Source: PALSA-1003 sp963791945 (GTDB lineage Bacteria; Pseudomonadota; Gammaproteobacteria; Burkholderiales; Casimicrobiaceae). From it: a DNA stretch of 64,000 bases. Under the pieces are notes generated by a model. It searched no databases. It was not told the DNA's origin and worked only from the letters and a program-made list of their open reading frames with translations. Both the position numbers and the translations under genes were made by a program. How positions within the stretch are numbered: the first letter of the stretch is position 1; every line of letters begins with the position of its first letter. Shown in pieces: positions 37,844 to 47,700 of the stretch. The DNA lies in NCBI GenBank assembly GCA_963791945.1, contig CAWBUD010000002.1:1550001-1614000 (forward strand). The letters run 5' to 3'.

Positions 37844-37926
37844 TGAATGTCTGCAGTTGGGCGAACTGCGACATGTCGCAAGTCGACCCGGTTGCGGCCA
37901 GTCGGCCTCTACATAGCAGACATTCA
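37844..37926. repeat. Inverted-repeat intergenic element
   Basis: TGAATGTCTGC at 37844-37854 is mirrored by GCAGACATTCA at 37916-37926, enclosing 61 bases that can fold further. Elements with similar GTCTGC/GCAGAC ends are dispersed in many betaproteobacterial and rhizobial intergenic regions in my recollection. No gene is seen in 37716-38008 other than this element and the terminator. Confidence 0.45.
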
Positions 37927-38008
37927 CATTCTCAGTCGACGACCTCGCCGCTACCCAGCATCGACTGCGCGATGGTGAGATCCGGAGAGCCCGGATCGGC
38001 GCGGGACG

Positions 38009-38680
38009 CTAGGGGCGACGCTTCGGCTGCGTTGCCGCGGCTGAAGCCCCGGCTTCGGCGGAATCATCGGCGGGAGTTCCGCGGAGGAAACGATCGGGTG
38101 CGATCTCGGCGAATATCGAGCCGGCGACGTAGGCGACCACCAGCAGGAAGACGCCGATGCTACCCGGCGCAAAGCCGAGCCCGGAATAACAGACAACCAA
38201 AACTACGACCCAGCGCATCAGGATCAGGCCGAAACGCTGCTTCAACCGCAATTCCGATGGCGAGTGCGTTTCCAAAGCGCGGTGAAGCCCGATGTACGAC
38301 CAGAGCGCCGCTGCGCATTGCCAAAACACGCCAACCCGCAGCGAGGGATCGGCGAGCGCCTCGCCGAACGTAACTCCGGCCGCGCCGAGCGCCAGGCCCA
38401 CAGGCATGCCCAGAGGTATGGCGAACAATCCGCACAACAGGAGCGCCACGTAAACGTTCGTGAATTCCGCCTTGACGCGGGTACCGGCTGTGTCGGGCTT
38501 GGCGGGCGAAAAGGTCTTGGCGAGACCTGCGAAGATCACGCCGAACGACAACATCGTGTCGAGAAAATACAGCACGAGCACATTAGTCGTCGACCAATGA
38601 AAGAACACGATGCCGACGATCGGGGCAGCGTTGCGTGCGACGATCTGGGCGATGCCGATTGGCGTGACAATGGCTTCCAT
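38009..38680 (-). CDS. DUF6498-like polytopic membrane protein
   Basis: The 223-residue protein has about five to six hydrophobic helices (IGIVFFHWSTTNVLVLYFLD, AEFTNVYVALLLCGLFAIPL, ILMRWVVVLVVCYSGLGFAP). The N-terminal part with AIVTPIGIAQIVARNAAPIV resembles the DUF6498 family. The C-terminus is alanine/serine-rich. The start at 38680 was chosen because the 92-codon upstream extension covers the promoter of the divergent gene at 38971. The function is unknown. Confidence 0.7.
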   Translation of the reverse strand: MEAIVTPIGIAQIVARNAAPIVGIVFFHWSTTNVLVLYFLDTMLSFGVIFAGLAKTFSPAKPDTAGTRVKAEFTNVYVALLLCGLFAIPLGMPVGLALGAAGVTFGEALADPSLRVGVFWQCAAALWSYIGLHRALETHSPSELRLKQRFGLILMRWVVVLVVCYSGLGFAPGSIGVFLLVVAYVAGSIFAEIAPDRFLRGTPADDSAEAGASAAATQPKRRP

Positions 38681-38907
38681 GCGCAACGATACCTCGCGGG
38701 GGTGAAACAATCGAGATTCGTCGGAGTCGGCACGGCGAGCCGGCCCTTGCTTGCCATCATCCCCGTCGACATTGCCGCCGACCCCGACATCACGCGCGTG
38801 GCGACGCTCGATCCAGCGTTCTCCGGCCTCGCGGCCGCCCGATGGGCCATTGCCAGTGGTCTCGAGCCGGCACCACGAAAGCTTGGCGTGCGCGAAGCTC
38901 GTTGCGC

Positions 38908-38913
38908 TATAGT
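38908..38913 (+). promoter_or_regulatory. Putative -10 box (TATAGT) for the Vgb-like gene at 38971
   Basis: TATAGT lies 57 bases before the start. TTGGCG, about 19 bases upstream, is a weak -35 candidate. It lies in the 290-base divergent gap with the gene at 38680, in which no other gene is seen. Confidence 0.3.
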
Positions 38914-38970
38914 GCTGGGCGCTCAGAGCACAGTGAGCGGCGAAAAGAACGAACACACCAAGGGGGGCTC

Positions 38971-39918
38971 ATGATGAAAACCTATCGCGTTGTCGTCGGC
39001 TGCGTGATCGCGTCCGTTTGCCTGATGTCCGGCAGCGTATGGGCGGGGAAGAAGATCGTCGAATTCCCGATCCCTCCAGGGTTTGTCGAGCCGATCGAAA
39101 TCACCAGCGGTCCGGACGGTAACCTCTGGTTCACCCTTGCTCTTAACGGCGGGGGCATCGGTCGGATCACGATCAAAGGCGTCATCACGCAGTTCCCGGT
39201 CCCCACGTTCAATAGCGAACCCTTTGCTATTACGGCCGGTCCCGATGGCGCGCTCTGGTTTACCGAATCGATGACCAACAAGATCGGTAGAATCACCACC
39301 GCCGGCGTCGTCACCGAATTCCCGATTCCCACCGCCGCCACCTTGGGCCCGGAGGGCATTACTGCAGGCCCGGACGGCAATCTCTGGTTTACGAAGCGGG
39401 ATCCGGCCGGAATCGGGCGAATCACGCCCGCCGGCGCCATCACCGAGTTCGGCGGCGTCACGGCAGGATCCGGTCCTGTTGCGATCACCGCGGGTCCTGA
39501 CGGCGCGCTGTGGTTCACCGAAATCAACGGCGATCGCATAGGTCGAATCACCACCGCTGGCGTCGTCACCGAATTTGCGCTCCCGGTAAACAGCAATCCG
39601 CACGGAATCACCGTCGGGCCGGATGGCGCGCTCTGGTTCACCGAGGCAGATGTGTTCCGAATTGGACGCATCACGACCTCCGGCGCGATCACCGAGTTCC
39701 CGGTCCCGACGGGCTTTGGCAATTCCAACATAACGACCGGATCCGACGGCAACCTCTGGTACGCGTCCAACGAAGCAGCCATCGTTCGCGTCAAACCGAA
39801 CGGCAAAGCAGCCGCCTTCTCGACGCCGCCCGGACAGCCTAACGGGATCACGGTTGGTCCGGATGGCAAGATTTGGTTCACCGACCTCTCAAAGGATACC
39901 GTCGGCAAGCATAAGTAA
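38971..39918 (+). CDS. Exported Vgb-like seven-bladed propeller
   Basis: The 315-residue protein has a signal peptide (VVVGCVIASVCLMSGSVWAG) and seven repeats of about 42 residues carrying GPDGALWFTE or close variants (GPDGNLWFTL, GPDGKIWFTD), the Vgb blade signature. Seven blades close one propeller. The repeats alternate with IGRITTAGVVTEFPIP-type strands. As an exported protein it is more likely a binding scaffold than a streptogramin lyase. An AGGGGGG purine run precedes the start. A 43-codon upstream extension is not protein-like. Confidence 0.8.
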   Translation: MMKTYRVVVGCVIASVCLMSGSVWAGKKIVEFPIPPGFVEPIEITSGPDGNLWFTLALNGGGIGRITIKGVITQFPVPTFNSEPFAITAGPDGALWFTESMTNKIGRITTAGVVTEFPIPTAATLGPEGITAGPDGNLWFTKRDPAGIGRITPAGAITEFGGVTAGSGPVAITAGPDGALWFTEINGDRIGRITTAGVVTEFALPVNSNPHGITVGPDGALWFTEADVFRIGRITTSGAITEFPVPTGFGNSNITTGSDGNLWYASNEAAIVRVKPNGKAAAFSTPPGQPNGITVGPDGKIWFTDLSKDTVGKHK

Positions 39919-40191
39919 AGATGGGTATGCCATTCTTGGCGATGACGTCCATGCTGCCGCTCGCCTGCGAGGGAACAAAGAACCGTTGCCTCATGAACGC
40001 AGCGGCAGCGTGAAGGTGGAACGCTGCCCAGCTTGCTTGCTACCCGCATCCGCCCGTCGTGCGAGCGCAGAGCTCCATTGAGCGCTCGGCCACGGCATTG
40101 AGCATCGGCGTCAACCCAGGGAAGCAGGAAACCACCCGCAGGATCTCGGCTCGCATCCGCTGAAAGATCCCGAGGCGCTTTAAGCGCTTTG

Positions 40192-40809
40192 TCAGGTGCG
40201 GCGCCCGACGCCCGGCGTTTGCTGCTCGGGCCAGGGGCGCTCGGACTTGCGGTCGAAGATCGCGCCCGCCTCGGCCGGTGCGAGCGTCCAGTCGCCGCGC
40301 TCGATCTCGCGCTCGAGCTGACCCGGACCCCAGCCCGAGTAGCCGATGAAGATCCGCAGGCCTTCCATCGGCTTGTCTCGGCCCAGCAGCTTGAGCAGCA
40401 ATGCCCGGTTCGTGCTGAGGTAGACGCCGTCGAGAACCTTAGCTGCGTGTTCGGGCGGCGTATCGGCGCGAAAGAGGAACGACACCGAGGCGATGTCCAC
40501 GGGACCGCCGAAGTACAGCTTGTCGTCCAACGGCCCGAGGCGTTCGAGGTCGGGAAAGAGCTCCGAAACGGGGATCTTCGTGGGCCGGTTGACGATGAGG
40601 CCGCCGGGGGCCGGACCGATGTTGTTCATCACCAGCACGACGGCGTCCTTGAAATTGGAATCGGGCAGCTCCGTGCGGGCGACGAGGAGGATCGTGGTCA
40701 AAGACTTCGCGTTGTCGGCCGATGCCGGCCAGGACATCGCGAACAGAAGCAGGAATACGCAGAGGGCTCGGGTCACAGTACGCAAAGGCGGTTCCGCCTC
40801 GAGCAGCAT
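40192..40809 (-). CDS. YqgE/AlgH-family protein with a signal peptide
   Basis: The 205-residue product matches YqgE (UPF0301) over its length: FKDAVVLVMNNIGPAPGGLI, then GGPVDIASVSFLFRADTP and IFIGYSGWGPGQLEREIERG. Typical family members are cytoplasmic and begin near the conserved FKDAVV region. This one carries an extra N-terminal hydrophobic stretch VTRALCVFLLLFAMSWPASA that looks like a cleavable signal peptide. A GGAG sequence upstream supports the start at 40809. Export of a YqgE protein is unusual. The function of the family is not known. Confidence 0.85.
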   Translation of the reverse strand: MLLEAEPPLRTVTRALCVFLLLFAMSWPASADNAKSLTTILLVARTELPDSNFKDAVVLVMNNIGPAPGGLIVNRPTKIPVSELFPDLERLGPLDDKLYFGGPVDIASVSFLFRADTPPEHAAKVLDGVYLSTNRALLLKLLGRDKPMEGLRIFIGYSGWGPGQLEREIERGDWTLAPAEAGAIFDRKSERPWPEQQTPGVGRRT

Positions 40810-40896
40810 GCTAACGCTCCGTCGCCGATTTCGGTAGCGCGGCGTCGCTTGGAGTAAGCTCTCGCGTCAGCGAAGAGACGTGGCCACCGATCGACC

Positions 40897-41322
40897 GTGA
40901 AAGCATACGCCGCCGTCGCCCTCATGGTGCTCGCGGCATTCTCGTCCGGCTGCGGCAAGATCGAGACGACCTCCAGGACAGGCGAGCGGGCTACTGCGAC
41001 AAACCCTGCGGAGAAGAGCGTCGCCCTGCCCCCCGACTTCCCGAGGGATGTGCCGATCCTCAGGGACGCAACCGTGAAGCTCGTCATGTCGCAGGGCGAG
41101 CGCACGATCGTGCATCTCTACACGTCCGCCTCCGTTGCCGATGCGGCAAAGTTCTACGACGCGGAATTGAAGAGTCAGGGCTGGAAGATCGAGGGCACCA
41201 CGAACACCGGCGAGATGTTCGTCGTCTCCGCGAAGAAGGGCAAGGCGGTATGCGGCGTGACCGTCACCAGGGAGGGGAAGCGCACGCTGGTCCGCATGGC
41301 GATCTCGGAAGCGGGTTCTTAG
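40897..41322 (+). CDS. Putative lipoprotein
   Basis: The 141-residue product starts at GTG and has a lipoprotein signal (AAVALMVLAAFSSGC, lipobox SSGC with Cys19). The mature part has DFPRDVPILRDATVKLVMSQ and an alpha/beta pattern with KFYDAELKSQGWKIEG. This resembles small periplasmic domains with a KSQGW-type turn. The family is not named. It is divergent from the YqgE-like gene with an 87-base gap. Confidence 0.7.
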   Translation: MKAYAAVALMVLAAFSSGCGKIETTSRTGERATATNPAEKSVALPPDFPRDVPILRDATVKLVMSQGERTIVHLYTSASVADAAKFYDAELKSQGWKIEGTTNTGEMFVVSAKKGKAVCGVTVTREGKRTLVRMAISEAGS

Positions 41323-41764
41323 CCTCCGTTGATCGCAATCACGGCCCGCAGCGTGGTCTGCTCGCGCCGCACCGGGCGCGTCTTCATCTCCGGAGAACGA
41401 AGGCCTCGGTGGTCATCTTGACCGTGCGCGCCGTGCAGGCCTTGTGCATCGCGTTCCCCACGGTGTGCGGGCCGGCATCGTCGGCACGTAGTGCGACGAT
41501 GGCTGCGATGGCTCCGCGATCTGGCGGAAGTGGATTCGCTGGTGAGCGAACGGGAAGTGGCGCGCTGAATTGAGATGGAGGACAGCGCAATGCGCGCTGT
41601 CGCCCTGTAACTTTCTGCAGGTGCGAAGCGCGTCGCGTCGACGATAGCCGCCGCTGTCGTGCACTGTCGGGGCGACTACGACCTCGCCTCATCCATTTGG
41701 CCGATATCGACCGTCCTCACTCCGCGGCATAGTCGCCGCGTCGATACTCGCGCAGTACCCATCA
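41323..41764. other. 442-base gap before the large secreted-protein operon
   Basis: No credible gene is seen. It contains a perfect eight-base hairpin GACAGCGC/GCGCTGTC (41581-41601, loop AATGC) with no T-run. It also has an inverted pair GGCGACTA/TAGTCGCC about 50 bases apart near 41670-41735. The operon's promoter should lie here but no clear hexamers are seen. Confidence 0.4.
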
Positions 41765-44700
41765 TTGAAAAACGTGGCACGCCGCGTCGGGCGCTCGGCA
41801 GCGCGCCGGCCGATCCTCGCGACGATTCTCCTCGTCTCCGCTTCCGCGAGCGCGATCGCCGTCGCGGCGCAGACGAGCCAGACGATCAGTTTCGCAGCGC
41901 TCGCCAACAAGACCTACGGCGCGGCACCGTTCACGGTCAGCGCAACCGCGTCATCGGGACTGCCGGTCAGTTTCGCTTCGCTGACGACTCCCGTGTGCAC
42001 GGTCAGCGGAACCACGGTCACCATCGTCGCCGCGGGCACCTGCACGATCCAGGCTTCACAGGCAGGCAATGCCACCTACGCGCCAGCGCCGAGCGTCAGC
42101 CGGAGCTTAACCGTAGCGAAGGCCGCGCAAACGATCACCTTCGGCGCGCTCTCCGGAAAGACCTACGGCAATCCGCCTTTCGCGGTGAGCGCGACCGCCT
42201 CGTCGGGCCTCGCCATCACGTTCGTCTCGACGACTACCACCGTGTGCACGGTCAGCGGAACCACGGTCACCATCGTCGCCGGAGGCACCTGCACGATCCA
42301 GGCGCGCCAGCCCGGCAACGGTAATTATCTGGCGGCCGCGAGCATCAACCAGACCTTCGCCGTGGCCAAGGCCGCGCATACGATCACTTTCGCGGCTTTG
42401 CCCAACAAGACCTACGGTAACCCGCCCTTCACGGCAAGCGCCACCGCGTCCTCCGGATTGGCAGTGACGTTCGCCTCGACCACGACCGCGGTATGCACGG
42501 TGACTGGCAACACGGTGACGATCGTCACCGGCGGCGCGTGCAGCATCAAGGCTTCGCAGGCAGGCAACGGCAGCTACCTCGCCGCCACGGCGATCACGCA
42601 GAGTTTCACGATCGCCAAAGCGAATCAGACAATAACCTTCGGTGCGCTCGCGAATCAGACCTACGGCGTCGCACCGTTCACGGTCGCCGCCACGGCCACA
42701 TCGCGCCTGGTGGTGACCTTCGTATCGACGACCACCACAGTCTGCACGGTCAGCGGCGGCACGGTCACGATCAGGACCGGCGGAACGTGCACCCTCCAGG
42801 CGGCGCAGGCGGGCAACACGAGCTACAACGCCGCGACGAGCATCAGTCAGAGCTTCACCGTCGCGAAGGCCAGCCAGAGCATCAGCTTCGGCCCGCTCGC
42901 CAACCAGACGTACGGCGCTGCGCCTTTCACTCTCAGCGCAACAGCCTCGTCCGGGCTCGCTGTGACGTTCACGTCCCTGACGACGACGGTCTGTACGGTG
43001 AGCGGCAGTACGGTGACGATCAAGGCGGCCGGCACGTGCGCGATCCAGGCGGCGCAGGCCGGTACGACCAGCTACAACGCGGCCTCGAACGTGGGGCAGA
43101 GCTTCACCGTGGCGAAAGCGAACCAGACGATTACCTTCGCCGCGCCCGCCAACCGTACCTATGGATCGGCACCGTTCGCGGTGAGCGCGACCGCGTCCTC
43201 CGGACTCGCCGCGACCTTCCTCTCGCTCACGATCAGCGTGTGCACGGTCAGCGGCAGCACCGTGACCTTGGTGGCGGCAGGCACCTGCACGCTCCAGGTG
43301 GCCCAGGCGGGAAACGCCAACTACAACGCCGCACCAAGCGTCAGCCAGAGCTTCAGCGTGGCGCCGGCAAGCCAAACGATGACTTTTGCGGCGATTCCCG
43401 GGCAGATCCTGGGAGCGGCTCCACTGGCGCTGAGCGCCACGTCCTCGTCGGGATTGCCCGTGGCGTTTGCTTCGCTCACGCCTGCTCTGTGCACCGTTGC
43501 CGGCTCGAGCTTGACGCTCGTCGCCGCCGGGATTTGCACGATTCAGGCGACACAGCCCGGCAACGCGTCCTACAGCGCGGCGCCGCCGGTAAGCCAAAGC
43601 TTCGCGATCATCGCGGCGGCCAGGTTCGCGACCGCCCTCACCTATGGCACGGGCAACTTTCCGGAGGGCATCGCCGTTGGAGATTTCAACGGTGACGGGA
43701 TCGCCGATATGGCGATCGCCAACGCGTTTTCCGCGGGCGTCTCCATCCTGATCGGGAACGGCGATGGGACATTCGTCACAGGCAACGCCGTGCAAACCGG
43801 CGGCGAGCCCGTCGCCGTGGCCGTCGGGGACTTCACCGGAGATGGAAAGCTCGACCTCGCCGTCGCCGACCTGTTCGGGAACAATGTCTTCATCCTGACC
43901 GGCAACGGCACCGGCGCGTTCGTCCGATCCGCGACGCTCGCCATGGGCCCGGCACCGGTCGCGATCGCGCTTTCCGATTTCAATGGCGACGGCAAGCCGG
44001 ATCTGGCCGTCGTCAACGGCAGCTACGGCAGCACGACGGGTCGAACCGTTTCGATCGCTCTCGGCAACGGCGATGGATCGTTCCGCGCGCCGGCGACCTA
44101 TGCGACGGGTCCCGATCCCTACGATGTAGCCGTAGCCGATTTCAACGGTGACGGAAAGCCCGATCTCGCCATCGCAAACGGTGACGACGATACCGTTTCC
44201 ATCCTGATCGGCCGAGGCGACGGCACGTTCGCCGCCGCCGTGAGCTACGCAGCCCATTTCTATCCTGATGTGCTCGCCGTCGGCGACTTCGATGGCGATG
44301 GAAAGGTCGATCTCGCCGTCGCCAACGACTACAGCGACGATGTGTCGATCCTGCTCGGCCGCGGCGACGGCACATTCACCCCGGCGACCCATGTCCACTC
44401 GGGCAGCGGACCGGCGAGCGTCGCAGTCGCGGACTTCAACGGCGACGGCGACGCCGATCTCGCAGTCGCCAACCGCTTCGACGACACCTTGGTCGTACTG
44501 CTCGGCAACGGCAATGGAACGTTTCAGCCGCCGGCGGCGTACGGCGGATTCGGCGGGCAATTCGAGGCGGTCGTCGCCAGCGATCTCGACAATGACGGCA
44601 AAGTCGACCTCGTCGTGAGCAGCGCGGCGACGAATGCGGTTGCAATCCTGCTGAATGCTTTGGCTCCCGCTGCGCCCGCGTCACTCGCGGCGCAATCGGG

Positions 44701-47700
44701 TGGCGCGCAGACCACGGCGGCGGGGACGGTCTACGCGATGCCCCTCGCCGCGCTCGTGAAGGATGCGGCGGGCCGGGCAATCGGTGGTGTCGTCGTGACA
44801 TTCACCGCACCGGCCTCGGGCGCGTCTGGCACGTTCAACGGCGCCGGGACGGTCGCTCAGGCATCGAGCAACGCTGCCGGCATCGCGACTGCGCCGCCGT
44901 TCACCGCCAATGCGGTCGCGGGTTCTTTCAGTGTGATCGCGAGCGCCGGCCCACTGGCGACAAGCTTCGCGCTGACCAATACCGCAATCACTGGGCAGGC
45001 GCCTTCCTTTACCAGCACGCCAACGCCGAACGGCGCGGTGAACGTCGCCTACAGCTATACGGTGACCGCGAGCGGCGTCCCGACTCCGACCCTGAACGTG
45101 ACGAGCGGTGCGCTTCCATCAGGCTTGGCGCTGAATGGAAGCACCGGCGTCATCAGCGGTACGCCAGATACAGGTGGCACCTTCTCCGGCACGCTGACGG
45201 CGTCGAACGGCATCGCACCCGCGGCGACGCAGGAGTTCAACATCGGCATCGCCCTGGCGACGCAAACGATTACCTTCGGTTCGTTCGCCGGCCATACGAT
45301 CGGAACCGGAACGCTTTCCCTCAATGCGACCACGTCATCGGGATTGCCGGTCAGCTTCGTTTCGCTGACACCCGCGGTGTGCACGGTGGTGGGTAGCGTC
45401 GTCGGCCTCAACACCGCCGGCACGTGCACCATCCGCGCATCGCAGCCGGGCACTGCCGCGTACGCTTCGGCTCCGAATGTAGACCGCAGCTTCGCGGTTG
45501 CCCGCGGCAGTCAAACGATCACCTTCCAGCCGAGCGCCACGGGTTCCGTCAAGGCGTGGACGGAGTTTTGGGCAACCGCATCCTCCGGACTGCCCGTATC
45601 GTTCTCGACGCTCACCCCGGCCGTGTGCGTCGTCAGTGCGAACCTGGCGGACTTTATTGGCGCGGGCACCTGCACGATCCGCGCATCGCAGGCCGGCAAC
45701 GCGGCTTACAACGCAGCGCCGAATGTCGACCGCAGCATCACGATCGCCGGCGCATACCAGACGATTGCGTTCTGGTCGCCCGACGATCAGCCGCTGCAGG
45801 CATCGCCGATCACGATCGGCGCCAGCGCATCTTCCGGACTGCCGGTGACGTTTTCGTCGCTCACCACGACCGTGTGCACGGTCAACGGCGGCCAGGTGAC
45901 GCTGCTTTCGAACGGCAACTGCGCCGTACGCGCCTCGCAAGCCGGTAACGCTCAATACGCGCCGGCATCGGTCGATCGCAGCTTCACGGTCACAGGTGGA
46001 AGCGCGGGCCACTCGGTAACGCCGACGATCACGGGTCCGTTCATCGAATATTCAACCTACCTCGGCGGCGATGCCAGCGACAAGGCCTTCGACGTCGTGG
46101 TCGGGTCCGACGGCAGTGCCTATGTCGGCGGCTCGGTCGCATCGACGAACTTCCCGGGTCTCAGCTCGGCGGCGTTCACCAACGCCGGCCTCGACCTCCT
46201 CTTCGTCGCCAAGATCAATGCGAGTCGCGGCGCCGCCGATTTCGTCACCGCGGTGGGCGGACGCGCAGCCGACATCACGCTGACGGGGCTGCAAGCCTAT
46301 GTCGGTTCCTTCGAGGACACGACCGAGAGTTACCTGGGCGCCGGCCAGGTCGAAGCGATGGCGATCGACGCCGGCGGCAATGTCTGGGTCGCCGCCTATG
46401 CCAGTTCCGCCGACTATCCGTTGCGCGGCGGAACCTATGTCAGGACCGGTCCGAAATACATCTTCAAGGTCGCGCCGACGGGGTCGGCCCAAGCGGTCAG
46501 TGCGCCGATCGATCCCGCGGTTATGACGATTCGCGCGCTGGCCGTCGATGCATCGGGCGCGTTTTATTTCACCGGCGTCGCAGGGCCGGGACTGGTTACG
46601 AGCCCGGGCGCGGCGATTGCGAGCATCCCCGTATCGACGGGCCCCTTGGCGACCCGGACTGCGCCGTACCTCGTCAAGCTCTCTCCTGGCGGCGCGAGCA
46701 TCGCATTCGCGACCTACCTGTCGGTGCCCGGGAGTCGAAGCGGCAGCCTTCCCGACTCGACACAGTCGATGGTCGACGCGGCGACGACGGCCTATGCATT
46801 GACCGTCGACGCTGCCGGGAACGCCTATGTCGCCGGACAGGCGACCTCGGATGAATTTCCGGTGACGCCCGGCTCGCCGGACACGACCGATACCAAGAAT
46901 CGCGATGCCTTTGTCGCCAAGATCAATGCGGCGGGTACCGCGCTAACGTTCGTGGCGAGGCTGGGCGGAAACGACGCCGAGCGCGCAACCGGCATCGCGC
47001 TCAGTCCCGATGGAGGCATCGTCATCGGAGGCAAGACCGCGACCCTGCCGTTCCTCGGCATCAACGCATTCCAACCGCGGGTCTATTTCCAGGACCAGAC
47101 GCCGCTGGTGGAGCGCGAAACCGGCTTCGTCGCCAAGCTTTCAGCCGACGGCAAGCGCTGGATCTTCGTCGACCCGATCGGAACGATCGGAGGCAACCTC
47201 GTGCTCGATGCGTTCGTCGGCGACGTCGATCCGTACCCGGTCAAGGTGGCGGTCGACGCGGCCGGCGCGATCTACGCCGCCGGGACGACTTTCACCAGCA
47301 GGCGCCTGGTCAATCTCGATCAGCTGGTTATCACAGCGGTGGGTGGGCTCGGTTTCGTGGAAGAGCTCGTTGCCCCCGCGCCCACCGGCCTCGCAGCGGT
47401 CGGGCCGAACGGCGCGTTCGTCATGAAGATTTCCTTGGACGGATCCGTGGTCGTCTACGCGGCAACACTGGGCGGCGGGGTCGCCACCGGTCTTGCGCTC
47501 GACGGCTTCGGCAACGTGTTCGTCGCGGGCTACGCCCCCGGCGGCCTACCGATGGTCGACGCCGCTCAGGCCGCACCGATTCTCGGCGACGAACAGACCA
47601 CGCCGTTCATCGCCAAGTTGAACGACCATCTGGCGCCCGTGAAGCTTGCGAGCAGCATGAACCCCGGCGATTCCGCACACCCCATACTCCTCATGGCGAC

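Noticed and set aside
41323..41764. Riboswitch or leader RNA before the giant operon
   Set aside because: Only one isolated hairpin is seen, with no conserved aptamer core that I recognise.
42107..44560. 817-codon minus-strand ORF in the giant gene
   Set aside because: Reverse-frame shadow of the repeat region; no coding character or start context.
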